The position numbers were made by a program, and so were the translations under genes. Below the pieces are notes generated by a model. The model saw nothing but the letters and a program-made list of their open reading frames with translations, did not search any database and was not told the origin of the DNA. Source: Euzebyaceae bacterium (GTDB taxonomy: Bacteria; Actinomycetota; Nitriliruptoria; Euzebyales; Egibacteraceae). Taken from it: a stretch of DNA of 35,690 bases. The stretch covers positions 1-35,690 of the forward strand of contig JACCTL010000002.1 in the NCBI GenBank assembly GCA_013812395.1, given 5' to 3'. Below, in pieces: positions 16,142 to 24,379 of this stretch. The stretch's first letter is position 1, and the number at the start of each line of letters is the position of its first letter.

Positions 16142-17220
16142 CCGGCCACCCCCCGGTTGATGGCCTCGGCGTAGAACAGGCCAAGACCGAACCCAACTGC
16201 CAGGCCACCGACGATCCAGAAGCGCACCATCACGGTCGTCTCGTGCCAACCACCGAGCTCGAAGTGGTGATGCAGGGGGGCCATCTTGAACAGCCGCCGG
16301 CCGAACAGCCGGAAGCTGCCGACCTGCAGGATGACGCTGGCGGTCTCGACCACGTACAGCCCGCCGATGATCACCAGCAGCAGCTGGGTCTCGGTGAGCA
16401 CGGCCAGGGCGGCGAGCAGGCCACCGATCGCCAGAGATCCTGTGTCACCCATGATGATCTTGGCGGGAAACGCGTTCCACCACAGGAAGCCGAGGCAGGC
16501 GGCCATGGCCGCCGCGGCCGCGATCGCCAGGGCGTCGGCGTGCAGGGTGACCGCCAAGGCATAGTCGCCCTCGTGGCGGAACTGCCAGAACGCGATGATC
16601 GTGTAGGCGCCGAAGACCAGGGCGCTGACGCCGGCGGCTAGCCCGTCAAGGCCGTCGGTCAGGTTCACGGCGTTGGAGGTGGCCGCCAGCATGATGAAGC
16701 ACCACAGCACGAAGAAGCGCCCGAAGTCGAAGCTGGTCGCGCCGATGAACGACAAGTTGGTCGAGGTCTCCGCGACGTACTGGGCACCGACGGCGAAGAT
16801 GCCAGCCACCAGCGCCTGACCGGTGAACTTGGCCGTCTTGGTCAGCCCGAGGCTGCGGTTGCGGCGGATTTTGATGTAGTCGTCGAGGAAGCCGACCGCC
16901 CCCATCCCCGCGAAGACCCCGACGGCGAGCAGGCCGCCGGAAGACCATGCGTCGAAGAAGCTGACGGTGCCGCGGGCCGACCACCAGCCGGTCAGCGTGG
17001 CCACGACATACCCGAGGATCGCCGACAGGATGATCGCCGTGCCGCCCATTGTGGGGGTCCCGCGCTTGGACATGTGAGCCTGCGGCCCGTCGTCGCGGAT
17101 CAGCTGGCCGTAGCCGCGGCGGCGGAAGAAGCGAATGACCAGCGGTGTACCCACCAACGAGGCGATCAGGGCGACGCCGGCGGCGAGGAGGACGCTGCGC
17201 ATCCCGAAGATGTCGGTCAC
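16138..17220 (-). CDS. mraY: MraY, phospho-MurNAc-pentapeptide translocase
   Basis: 360 aa with about ten membrane helices. It transfers phospho-MurNAc-pentapeptide to undecaprenyl phosphate, making lipid I. Signatures are GTPTMGG, VGFLDDYIKI (the Mg/Asp motif), SNAVNLTDGLDGLA, GDTGSLAIGG and PLHHHFELGGWHE. The GTG at 17220 overlaps the murF stop as GTGA. Length and topology are normal. Confidence 0.97.
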   Translation of the reverse strand: MTDIFGMRSVLLAAGVALIASLVGTPLVIRFFRRRGYGQLIRDDGPQAHMSKRGTPTMGGTAIILSAILGYVVATLTGWWSARGTVSFFDAWSSGGLLAVGVFAGMGAVGFLDDYIKIRRNRSLGLTKTAKFTGQALVAGIFAVGAQYVAETSTNLSFIGATSFDFGRFFVLWCFIMLAATSNAVNLTDGLDGLAAGVSALVFGAYTIIAFWQFRHEGDYALAVTLHADALAIAAAAAMAACLGFLWWNAFPAKIIMGDTGSLAIGGLLAALAVLTETQLLLVIIGGLYVVETASVILQVGSFRLFGRRLFKMAPLHHHFELGGWHETTVMVRFWIVGGLAVGFGLGLFYAEAINRGVAG

Positions 17221-18617
17221 GAGGCCTGCCCCGCCACGCGCGGCGTCGACGCCGGGGTGTGCAGCGCGGCGGCGACGCGCTCAAGACCCACCGAGCGGCT
17301 GGCTTTGACGAGTACCGCGTCGCCGGCGGTCAACCAGCCCACGACCGTGACGATCGCCTCGTCGGCGTCGGCGACCACAGCCACGGCCTCGGCGGGCAGG
17401 CCGGCCTGCCGGGCACCCTCGGCGACGGCGGCGGCAAGCTCGCCCACCACCACCAGACCGTCAAGGCCCAGTGCGGCAGCACGGCGGCCGATCTCGCGGT
17501 GCGCCGCACCAGCGTCAGCGCCAAGCTCGGCCATCTGACCCAGCACACCGAAGCGCCGACCGGGCGCGGTCATAGCGGCCAGGGTCTCCAGTGCAGCGGC
17601 CATCGAGGCCGGGTTGGCGTTGTAGGCGTCGTTGAGCACCGTGACGCCCCCGGCGGTGGTGGACAGCTCCATGCGCCAGGGCGACACGCTGGCGTCCGAC
17701 AGGGCCAGCGCCGCGGCCGCCAGGTCGACGCCGCACGCGTCCGCGGCCGCCATCGCGGCCAAGGCGTTGCCGACGTTGTGGGCGCCTGGCAGGGGCAGGC
17801 GGACCTGCACGTCCCCCACGCGGAACGTCGGGCGGGCGGCGCTGTCCAACCGCACGTCGACCGCGCGCAGATCGGCGTCCGGGCCCGTGCCGAAGGTCAG
17901 TATCCGGCAGGCGGCCAGCCCCGCCATCGCGGCCACGCGAGCGTCGTCGGCGTTGAGCACGGCCACGCCGTCGGTCGGCAGCGCCGCCACCAGCTCGGAC
18001 TTGGCCTGGGCGACGGTGTCGACGTCGCCAAACATCTCCAGGTGTGCCACCCCGATATTGGTGACCACGCCGATGTCGGGGCGCACGATCTGCGCCATCT
18101 GGCTGATATGGCCGAGCCCCCGCGCGCCGAGCTCGGCGACCAGCACCTGCGCGCCGGGCTCCAGCAGGCAACACGTGAGGGGCACGCCGAGCTCGTTGTT
18201 GTAGGAGCCGGGGTTGGCAACGACCCGGCGGCCAGCGCCGACGGCAGCGGCGATCAGGTCCTTGGTCGTGGTCTTGCCGCTGGAGCCGGTGACGGCGACG
18301 ACGGTGGGGTCGACCGTGGCGCGCACCCAGGCGCCAAGACCCCGCAGTGCGTCCGCTGGGTCGTCTACGGCCACCCCACCCCTGGGTCCTGCGTGGTAGC
18401 CGACCCGGCACAGGTAGCCGCCGGCGCCCGCAGCCGCAGCGGCGGCGATGTGGTCGTGGCCGTCGCTGTGGGCTCCGGGCAGCGCGACGAACAACGAGTT
18501 GGCCCGGACCGTTCGCGAGTCGATCGTGACGTGGTCCACGGCCCGGCGACCGTCGGCGGGGTCGAGCAGGACACCGCCGACCACCTCGGCCAGGTCTGTC
18601 AGGGTCAGGCGCATCAT
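17217..18617 (-). CDS. murF: MurF, UDP-MurNAc-tripeptide:D-Ala-D-Ala ligase
   Basis: 466 aa, the last cytoplasmic step to UDP-MurNAc-pentapeptide. The N-terminal substrate domain has IDSRTVRANSLFVAL. The P-loop is TGSSGKTTTKDL (about 110-121), followed by NPGSYNNELGVPLT, ELGARGLGHI and TNIGVAHLE, all typical of MurF. DAYNANPASM marks the third domain. It starts at ATG 18617, overlapping the murE stop (ATGA). A second ATG follows directly. The frame runs about 190 codons further upstream inside murE, but only as a shadow. Confidence 0.97.
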   Translation of the reverse strand: MMRLTLTDLAEVVGGVLLDPADGRRAVDHVTIDSRTVRANSLFVALPGAHSDGHDHIAAAAAAGAGGYLCRVGYHAGPRGGVAVDDPADALRGLGAWVRATVDPTVVAVTGSSGKTTTKDLIAAAVGAGRRVVANPGSYNNELGVPLTCCLLEPGAQVLVAELGARGLGHISQMAQIVRPDIGVVTNIGVAHLEMFGDVDTVAQAKSELVAALPTDGVAVLNADDARVAAMAGLAACRILTFGTGPDADLRAVDVRLDSAARPTFRVGDVQVRLPLPGAHNVGNALAAMAAADACGVDLAAAALALSDASVSPWRMELSTTAGGVTVLNDAYNANPASMAAALETLAAMTAPGRRFGVLGQMAELGADAGAAHREIGRRAAALGLDGLVVVGELAAAVAEGARQAGLPAEAVAVVADADEAIVTVVGWLTAGDAVLVKASRSVGLERVAAALHTPASTPRVAGQAS

Positions 18618-20338
18618 CGGGACTCTCCCGGAGCCTTCGTGGCGGTGAGCAGCGCCCGCGCGACCAGACGGTCGTCGAAGTCCACCGTGCGGTCCCCCAG
18701 CTCCTGGTAGGTCTCGTGGCCTTTGCCAGCGATGATCACGACGTCGCCGGGGCCGGCGGCGTTCAACGCGGTGGCGATGGCGTCGCGGCGGTCGATGACC
18801 ACCTGCCAGTGCGCGCCATGGACGACAGCGGCACCGCCCGCAACCGCAGCGAGGATCTTCGACGGGTCCTCGCCGCGCGGGTTGTCGCTGGTGAGTATCG
18901 CCAGATCGGCAAGGCGCGCGGCGACCCTGCCCATCAGAGGCCGCTTGCCGGTGTCGCGCTCGCCGCCGCAGCCGACCACCACCACGACGTTGCGATCCGT
19001 CCGGCCCTGGATGATCCCGCGGGCAGCGACCAGCACCCGCTCCAGGGAATCCGGTGTGTGGGCGTAGTCCACCAGCACGGTGAACGGCTGACCGGCGTCG
19101 ACGGGCTCCATACGCCCGGGAACCCCGTCGCAGGCGGCGATCCCCGCAGCGGCCGTGGCCAGGTCGACCCCGACGACCTCGGCGGCGGCCATCGCGCATA
19201 GCGCGTTGGCCACGTTGAAGTCGCCTACCAGCGGCGTGCGCACCACGACGGACCCGCTGCGCAGGTGCGCCACAAAGCGGCAGCCGTCCCCGGTGGCTTG
19301 CACGTCCGTGGCGGTCACGTCGGCTGGCGTGGCCGTCGCTGCGTCCCCGCCCGCCGCGCCGGACGGGCTCACCGCCACCAGTTCCGCGTCGCTCGTTTGC
19401 GCCAGCCGCCGCCCGTACGGGTCGTCGACGTTGATCACCGCGGTCGGGGTGTAGGCGGAGGTGAACAGGCGCGCCTTGGCCTGGAAGTAGTCCTCGAGGT
19501 CAGCATGGAAGTCCAGGTGGTCCTGGCTGAGGTTGGTGAACAAGGCCACCGCGAATTGCGTGCCGGCGACTCGGCCCAACGCCAGACCGTGGCTGGACAC
19601 CTCCATCGCCGTCGCCGTGACCCCCGCACCACGCATCCGCGCCAGCAGGCGCTGCAAGTCGGTCGCCTCGGGGGTGGTGCGCACGCCGGGGACCGCCTGC
19701 CCCGCGATCAAGGTCTGCACGGTGCCGATCATCCCCGTGCGATGGCCAGCGGCCCGCAGCACCGACTCCAGTAGGTACGCGGTCGTCGTCTTGCCGTTGG
19801 TGCCGGTGATCCCGCACACCGTCAGCGCCGCCGAGGGGTTGTGATGCACGCGTGCCGCGACCGGTCCCAGGACGTCGGCGACATCGGGCACCTGTAGCTG
19901 CGGTACCGGCTGGTCGAGTAGCCGCTGAACCAGCAGCGCCGGGCTGCCCGCGGCCACGGCGGCCGGCGCAAAGTCATGGCCGTCAGCGTGGTGTCCGGGA
20001 CGGCACGCGTACAGCACCCCCGGGCCCGCCTGCCGGCTGTCGTGGGTGACGTCGCGCACCTCGGCGTCGGCGTCGGCTGGGACCAGACGGGCGTTACAGC
20101 CTGCCACGCGCAGCAGGTCGCGCAGCTGCGCGGCAGGCGCGGAGTTCAGGTTCGTCACGAAGGCTTTCGTGGTCGAGGGCAGGCGTCGGCGCTTGCAGGC
20201 GAGCATACGGGTGGGTGCCCGTTTCGCCCGGCAGCCACCACGGCCGGACGGACGGGCGCATTCCGCAGCGCGCAGGTAGTCGTAGTCGGTTGCGAACTCC
20301 ACAGCACGCAAGTAGCCGCAGGCGGTGGCGCGGCCCAT
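18614..20338 (-). CDS. murE: MurE, UDP-MurNAc-L-Ala-D-Glu:meso-diaminopimelate ligase (start uncertain)
   Basis: It adds the third stem-peptide residue. The P-loop is GTNGKTTTAYLL, and TTPEATDLQ, MEVSSHGLALGR, FTNLSQDHLDFH and VDYAHTPDSLE are MurE hallmarks. SDNPRGEDP carries the DNPR signature of meso-diaminopimelate-adding enzymes. The ATG at 20338 overlaps the ftsI stop (TAATG) and gives 574 aa. Typical MurE length and N-terminus fit a GTG at 20158 (514 aa, opening TNLNSAPAAQLRDLLR). The extra 60 codons are Cys- and Arg-rich, have lower third-position GC than the neighbours, and hold a 36-bp repeat. They may be a spacer rather than protein. An ATG at 20206 is a third option. Confidence 0.95.
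   Translation of the reverse strand: MGRATACGYLRAVEFATDYDYLRAAECARPSGRGGCRAKRAPTRMLACKRRRLPSTTKAFVTNLNSAPAAQLRDLLRVAGCNARLVPADADAEVRDVTHDSRQAGPGVLYACRPGHHADGHDFAPAAVAAGSPALLVQRLLDQPVPQLQVPDVADVLGPVAARVHHNPSAALTVCGITGTNGKTTTAYLLESVLRAAGHRTGMIGTVQTLIAGQAVPGVRTTPEATDLQRLLARMRGAGVTATAMEVSSHGLALGRVAGTQFAVALFTNLSQDHLDFHADLEDYFQAKARLFTSAYTPTAVINVDDPYGRRLAQTSDAELVAVSPSGAAGGDAATATPADVTATDVQATGDGCRFVAHLRSGSVVVRTPLVGDFNVANALCAMAAAEVVGVDLATAAAGIAACDGVPGRMEPVDAGQPFTVLVDYAHTPDSLERVLVAARGIIQGRTDRNVVVVVGCGGERDTGKRPLMGRVAARLADLAILTSDNPRGEDPSKILAAVAGGAAVVHGAHWQVVIDRRDAIATALNAAGPGDVVIIAGKGHETYQELGDRTVDFDDRLVARALLTATKAPGESR
20242..20337 (-). repeat. 36-bp imperfect direct repeat at the ftsI-murE junction
   Basis: On the plus strand TTCCGCAGCGCGCAGGTAG recurs 36 bp later as CTCCACAGCACGCAAGTAG. 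If translated as murE it gives YLRAVEFATDYD then YLRAAECA, a 12-residue repeat. Base composition differs from the surrounding genes. It may be a dispersed intergenic repeat or an expanded N-terminal extension. Confidence 0.6.
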
Positions 20339-22251
20339 TAGCGCCGCGCGGGACGGTGCACCCATGCGGGCAGCGCCGGGCGTTGCGCCCAGCCCGGAAG
20401 CGGCGAAGTGGTGCGCGGCCCAGCGACGAGCGGGGAAGCCAGCGGCGAGGGCCCGCCGCTGCCCGCCGTGGTGACGGCGCTGCCGGCGACCGGGGCGGCG
20501 GAGCGTGCCTTGGGGTCCGAGGGAGGAACGTGACGGTGGTTGAGGACGAAGCCCATGATGTCGGCGAACACCGGGCCGGCGGTCAGGCCGCCGTAGTACA
20601 GCGGCCGTGGCTCGTCCAGAGCGACGCCGACGACCACGGCGGGATCCTCGGCGGGCGCGAAGCCGACGAACGAGCCCACGTAGGCTCCCGGCTCGTAGCC
20701 GCGGTGGGTGGTTGACGGCTTCTGTGCCGTCCCGGTCTTGCCACCAACGGCATAGCCGGGCACCGCGCACAGTTCGCAGGTGCCGTACTCGTCGTCGACG
20801 ACACCGACGAGCATCCGCGCGAGCGTGCCGGCGGTCTGTGCGGACACCACGCGGCGCCGCGGCGCCGCAGCCGCAGCCTGCAGCCGGCCGTCTGGGCGCA
20901 CGGTCCCACGCACGAGGGACGGCTGCACCTGTTCGCCACCCGCTGCGATCGTGGTGAAGACCGACGCGACCTGCAGAAGCGAGGCCGACACGCCTTGACC
21001 GATGCTGATGGTTGGCAGGCTCGTGTCCCACCAGCCCTTGACGCCCGGCAGCAACCCAGCCGACTCTCCCGGGAAGCCCACGCCGGTCTCGCGCCCGTAT
21101 CCGTAGCGAGCCAGGTACTCGTGCAGGCGCCGGGGACCCAGCCGCTGGGCGATCTTGATGGTGCCGATGTTGGACGACTGGGCCACGATCTCGGCCAGCG
21201 TCATGCGCTGCGTCGGGTGGCTGTGCGAGTCGCTGAAGACCTTGCTGCCCACCCGGTGGGTGTCGGGCACCCGCAGGCGCTCGCGAACCGAGACCACCTC
21301 CTCTTCCAGCGCCGCGCTGATGGTGATGACCTTGTTGACGCTGCCTGGCTCGAAGATGTCGGTGACCACGCGGTTGCGCCGCGCGGCCACCGGCGAGTCG
21401 CCGATGCGCTCCGGGTCGTAGGTGGGCGCCGACGCCATCGCCAACACCTGGCCCGTGGCGACGTCGAGCACGACCGCGGAGCCGCCCTCGGCACCGTAGC
21501 TGGCCACCGCGTCACCGAGCACCCGCTCGGTCATGGACTGGATCTCGCGATCGACGGTCAGCACGACGTCGCGCCCCGGCACCGGGGGGGTGACCTGCCG
21601 GGGCGCGGCGCTGATCTCCAGACCACCAGGGGCCCGTTCCAGCTGTAAGGCGCCCGGCTGGCCGGCGAGGATCTGGTCCAAGCCGAGCTCCAGGCCGGCA
21701 AGCCCCTCGCCGTCCACACCCGCGAAACCGACGACGTGTGCCGCCAGGCCGTCAGACGGATAGACGCGGCGCGACTCCTCCAGCACGCCGAGCCCGGGCA
21801 GCCGCAGCGCCGTGACCTGCTCTCCCACCCGCCACGGCAGCTGGCGGGCCAGGTACACGAACGTCTGGTCTCCCGCCAGCAGCTGTGCCAGGTCCTTGGC
21901 GCGGCGGTCGAGCAGCGGAGCAAGCTGCTGGGCGATCGCCATCGGGGTCGTTTGGCTGCGGCGCACCTCGCGGGGATTGGCATAGATCGTCGCGGCGGCC
22001 AGCGACATTGCCAGCGGCTCTCCGCCGCGGTCGTACAACCGTCCGCGGCGAGCGGGCAGCGTGACCTGGCGCTGGCTCTGGCGCACCGCCAGCCCCCGGT
22101 ACTCGGCGGCGTTGACGACCTGGATGCTGACCAGTCGCCAGCCCATCGCCAGGGTGACCGCCAGGTAGGCGATCAGCAGCAGCGACAGCCGCCGCCGTGA
22201 GCTCGACCGCGCCATGGCCTCGCGACAGCCCGCCACCGCGCGACGGGTCAT
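20338..22251 (-). CDS. ftsI: FtsI/PBP3-type class B penicillin-binding transpeptidase
   Basis: About 637 aa from ATG 22251; the ATG at 22215 is an alternative. It is a septal transpeptidase that cross-links the glycan made by FtsW. A basic N-terminus and one membrane helix (LSLLLIAYLAVTLAMGW) are followed by the PBP dimerisation domain (LPARRGRLYDRGGEPLA). The transpeptidase motifs are SVNK (active Ser at about 304), SSN (about 359-361) and KTGT (about 505-508). No PASTA domain is seen. The tail is Pro/Ala/Ser-rich and ends in a 9-residue repeat, LPGWAQRPA then LPAWVHRPA. It follows ftsL by 61 bases. Confidence 0.95.
   Translation of the reverse strand: MTRRAVAGCREAMARSSSRRRLSLLLIAYLAVTLAMGWRLVSIQVVNAAEYRGLAVRQSQRQVTLPARRGRLYDRGGEPLAMSLAAATIYANPREVRRSQTTPMAIAQQLAPLLDRRAKDLAQLLAGDQTFVYLARQLPWRVGEQVTALRLPGLGVLEESRRVYPSDGLAAHVVGFAGVDGEGLAGLELGLDQILAGQPGALQLERAPGGLEISAAPRQVTPPVPGRDVVLTVDREIQSMTERVLGDAVASYGAEGGSAVVLDVATGQVLAMASAPTYDPERIGDSPVAARRNRVVTDIFEPGSVNKVITISAALEEEVVSVRERLRVPDTHRVGSKVFSDSHSHPTQRMTLAEIVAQSSNIGTIKIAQRLGPRRLHEYLARYGYGRETGVGFPGESAGLLPGVKGWWDTSLPTISIGQGVSASLLQVASVFTTIAAGGEQVQPSLVRGTVRPDGRLQAAAAAPRRRVVSAQTAGTLARMLVGVVDDEYGTCELCAVPGYAVGGKTGTAQKPSTTHRGYEPGAYVGSFVGFAPAEDPAVVVGVALDEPRPLYYGGLTAGPVFADIMGFVLNHRHVPPSDPKARSAAPVAGSAVTTAGSGGPSPLASPLVAGPRTTSPLPGWAQRPALPAWVHRPARR
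20347..20400 (-). repeat. 27-bp tandem repeat at the ftsI 3' end
   Basis: Two 27-bp units encode LPGWAQRPA and LPAWVHRPA at the end of the FtsI tail, just before the stop that overlaps the next ATG. Confidence 0.65.
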
Positions 22252-22312
22252 CAGCGCGACGGGCGAGGAGGACCCTGCGGGTCGCCTTTTCGCCGCTGGC
22301 CATGAAGACCGG

Positions 22313-22717
22313 CTAGCCACCAGCGTTGGGGTCCCGCGACGCGACGCGCGAGTTCGCCCGTGCCGGCTCCAGCGCAAGGAACGCCGGCTGCTGGGCCTCC
22401 ACCATCCCGAGCCTTGTCTCGGCCACGCGGCGGATCCGGTCCGGGGCCTCCAGTCGCGCGACGCCGACCGTCAGTTCGTCCAAGCGCAGGTGCAGCGTGT
22501 CCACTTCGGTGACCAGCGCTCGGTGCGCGAAGGACTGCTCGGCGGCCAGGGCGTTGAGCGACACGCCACCGAAGACGGCGAGCACGATGACGAGGATCAT
22601 CAACGCGATGTAGCGACGGGCGTGGCGCGTCCGGCCGACGACGCGCAGCGGTGGCCGGCGGGTCGACGTTGCCTGCGGCCTGGGGGCTGCCGGAGGCCGG
22701 GCTAGGACAGCGGTCAT
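22313..22717 (-). CDS. ftsL: FtsL-like bitopic divisome protein
   Basis: 134 aa from ATG 22717, with GGGAGG (22725-22730 on the plus strand) seven bases upstream. A basic, Pro-rich cytoplasmic segment (1-40) precedes one membrane helix (IALMILVIVLAVFGGVSLNAL). A heptad-rich stretch follows (LVTEVDTLHLRLDELTVGVARLE), then RIRRVAETRLGMV, the usual end of the FtsL/DivIC extracytoplasmic coiled coil. Sequence conservation in this family is low. The call rests on topology and on the place between rsmH (2-base gap) and ftsI. Its partners would be FtsQ and a FtsB-like protein encoded elsewhere. Confidence 0.88.
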   Translation of the reverse strand: MTAVLARPPAAPRPQATSTRRPPLRVVGRTRHARRYIALMILVIVLAVFGGVSLNALAAEQSFAHRALVTEVDTLHLRLDELTVGVARLEAPDRIRRVAETRLGMVEAQQPAFLALEPARANSRVASRDPNAGG

Positions 22718-22719
22718 CG

Positions 22720-23742
22720 TCAGACCTCCCGCGACGAGGCGGTCGGGATGGGGCCGTCGGCGACCTTCTCGGCCGCGCGCAGCCTTGCCGAGCGAGCGCG
22801 GGGATTGCGCCGGATCTCGGCGTCGTCGGGACGCTGCGCCCCACGGGTCAGCAGCCGCACCATCGGTTCGCGGCCACAGCCGCATACCGGCAGCTGCGGC
22901 GGGCAGATGCAGCCGACAGCAGCGTCGGCGAAGAACCGCTTGGCGAGGCGGTCCTCACCCGAGTGGTAGCCCAGGACGGCGATGCGCCCGCCGCGCCTTC
23001 CAGCAGCGGCGGGCGCCACCGCCTCCAGTGCCTGGGGAAGGGAGGCGCTGAAGCGGTCGAGCTCTGCGTTGACGACGATGCGCAACGCCTGGAAGGTCTT
23101 GGTGGCCGGGTGTGTGCCGGCGTGGCGGGCAGGGGTCGGCACCGCCGCGCTCACCACCTCGGCGAGCTGACCGGTCGTGGTCAGGGGGCGGGAGCGCACG
23201 ATGGCCGCGGCGATTCGTGGCGCGTAGCGCTCCTCGCCGTACACGCGCAGCAAGCGAGCCAGCTCCCGCTGCTCGGTGGTGTTGACGACATCGGCGGCGG
23301 TGGCGCCGGCCGTGGGGTCCATGCGCATGTCCAGCGGGCCGGAGGCACGGAACGAAAAGCCCCGCGCGGCGCGGTCCAGCTGCAGCGAGGACACGCCGAG
23401 GTCGTACAGCACCCCCAGCAGGGGCCCAGCGCCGGCGACGACGGGCGCAATCAGCTTGGTCAACTCTTCGTAACCGGCGTGCAGCAGCTGGACCCGGTCG
23501 CCGTACGCGGCCAGCCGCCGCCCGGCGAGCTCCAGCGCATCGGCGTCGCGGTCGAAGCCGACCAGCCGCACGTCGGGTCCGCTGGCGGCCAGCAGCGCGG
23601 CCGCGTGACCGGCGACGCCGACCGTGGCGTCCACGAGCACTCCCGCGCCGTCGGGCACCGCCAACAGGGCGGTGACCGGGCCGACGAGCACCGGCTCGTG
23701 GGCCGGGCGACGCTGGGCGATTGGCTCCAACACAGTGCCCAT
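22720..23742 (-). CDS. rsmH: RsmH (MraW), 16S rRNA m4C1402 methyltransferase
   Basis: 340 aa. It methylates N4 of C1402 in the ribosomal P site using S-adenosylmethionine. HEPVLVGPV opens the domain. The SAM-binding block is VDATVGVAGHAAALL (family usually D.T.G.GGH), then LVGFDRDADAL, LYDLGVSSLQLD, RGFSFRASGPLDMRMD and FQALRIVVNAEL. The C-terminus has IAVLGYHSGEDRLAKRFF and a Cys cluster (CICPPQLPVCGCG). ATG 23742 directly follows the mraZ stop (TAGATG). The Gly-to-Val/Ala changes in motif I are mild. Confidence 0.96.
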   Translation of the reverse strand: MGTVLEPIAQRRPAHEPVLVGPVTALLAVPDGAGVLVDATVGVAGHAAALLAASGPDVRLVGFDRDADALELAGRRLAAYGDRVQLLHAGYEELTKLIAPVVAGAGPLLGVLYDLGVSSLQLDRAARGFSFRASGPLDMRMDPTAGATAADVVNTTEQRELARLLRVYGEERYAPRIAAAIVRSRPLTTTGQLAEVVSAAVPTPARHAGTHPATKTFQALRIVVNAELDRFSASLPQALEAVAPAAAGRRGGRIAVLGYHSGEDRLAKRFFADAAVGCICPPQLPVCGCGREPMVRLLTRGAQRPDDAEIRRNPRARSARLRAAEKVADGPIPTASSREV

Positions 23743-24174
23743 CTAGAAGATGCCGAGGTTGAACGGCTGGTCGGTGTTGGCCAAGTCGTCCATGGCCTGG
23801 TCGCGGTAGGCCTCCCACGCGCCGGTGTGCCACAGCTCCACCCGAGCGTCGGCGCCGACGACGGTGACGTCTTTGACCAGATTGGCGTAGCTGCGCAGCC
23901 GGGCCGGGATCGTGACGCGGCCCTGGCGATCGGGGGTCTCGGGGTGCGCCGCCGACGTGATCGCCCGGGCGAACGATCGCTCACGGCGGTCGGTGGAGCG
24001 CAGCGAGCGCAAGCCAGTCACGATCCGCTGCCAGTCAGCGGCCGGGTGAACGGCCAGGCAACGGTCGGGCGCAACGGTCATCACCAGCCCCTCCTTGAGC
24101 GAGTCGCGGAAGGCCGAGGGCAGGATCAGCCGGCCCTTGGGGTCCAGCGTGTGCTGGTACTCCCCCAGGAACAT
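23743..24174 (-). CDS. mraZ: MraZ, transcriptional regulator of the dcw cluster
   Basis: 143 aa from ATG 24174, the same length and start (MFLGEYQHTLDPKGRLILP) as characterised MraZ proteins. Two AbrB-like half domains carry the family motifs DPKGRLILP and DRQGRVTIP. MraZ forms rings and binds G-rich repeats before its own gene, repressing the dcw operon in E. coli. Upstream in-frame starts (ATG 24186, ATG 24207, GTG 24210) would add non-family residues. None of the starts has an ideal ribosome-binding site. It is the first gene of the division block. Confidence 0.95.
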   Translation of the reverse strand: MFLGEYQHTLDPKGRLILPSAFRDSLKEGLVMTVAPDRCLAVHPAADWQRIVTGLRSLRSTDRRERSFARAITSAAHPETPDRQGRVTIPARLRSYANLVKDVTVVGADARVELWHTGAWEAYRDQAMDDLANTDQPFNLGIF

Positions 24175-24207
24175 CGCGGCGCCCATAACCTCGCCTGTGG
24201 CCTCCAT

Positions 24208-24240
24208 CACCCCCCACTGTCCACCACTTCACTCCCCGAG
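24208..24240 (-). promoter_or_regulatory. MraZ-box-like GTG repeats
   Basis: On the minus strand the segment reads as clustered AGTG/GTGG units (GGGAGTGAAGTGGTGGACAG, then TGGGG). Closely spaced GTGG/TGGG units upstream of mraZ are the known type of MraZ operator. They overlap the predicted promoter, which fits autorepression. The exact register is not resolved by eye. Confidence 0.5.
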
Positions 24241-24244
24241 TCAA
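24216..24244 (-). promoter_or_regulatory. promoter for mraZ and the division block
   Basis: Minus strand TTGACT (-35, 24244-24239), a 17-base spacer and GACAGT (-10, 24221-24216). The -35 fits consensus well. The -10 keeps A2, A4 and T6. Transcription would start near 24209, about 35 bases before the mraZ ATG. Confidence 0.5.
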
Positions 24245-24379
24245 GCAAGGAAGGCCGCAGTCCGCGGCAAACTCCCCACGGCAGCGCTGGTCAGGGACGG
24301 TGGTGCAGGGTGGAGAGAAGGTCAGGCGAGGCGGCGGGGCGGACGTCAGCCAGGCACAGAGCCGGCGGAAAGGGCTCGG

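Noticed and set aside
18618-19199. 190-codon N-terminal extension of MurF
   Set aside because: It lies inside murE in another frame. MurF family proteins start at MMRLTLTDL, where the ATGA overlap also occurs.
7647-24174. Loss of ftsA from the division block
   Set aside because: Actinobacteria normally lack ftsA and use SepF, which is present. This is expected, not a deletion.
24352-24379. GAGCC/GGCTC hairpin after the HNH gene as terminator
   Set aside because: Only a 5-bp stem with a 9-base loop and no T-run.
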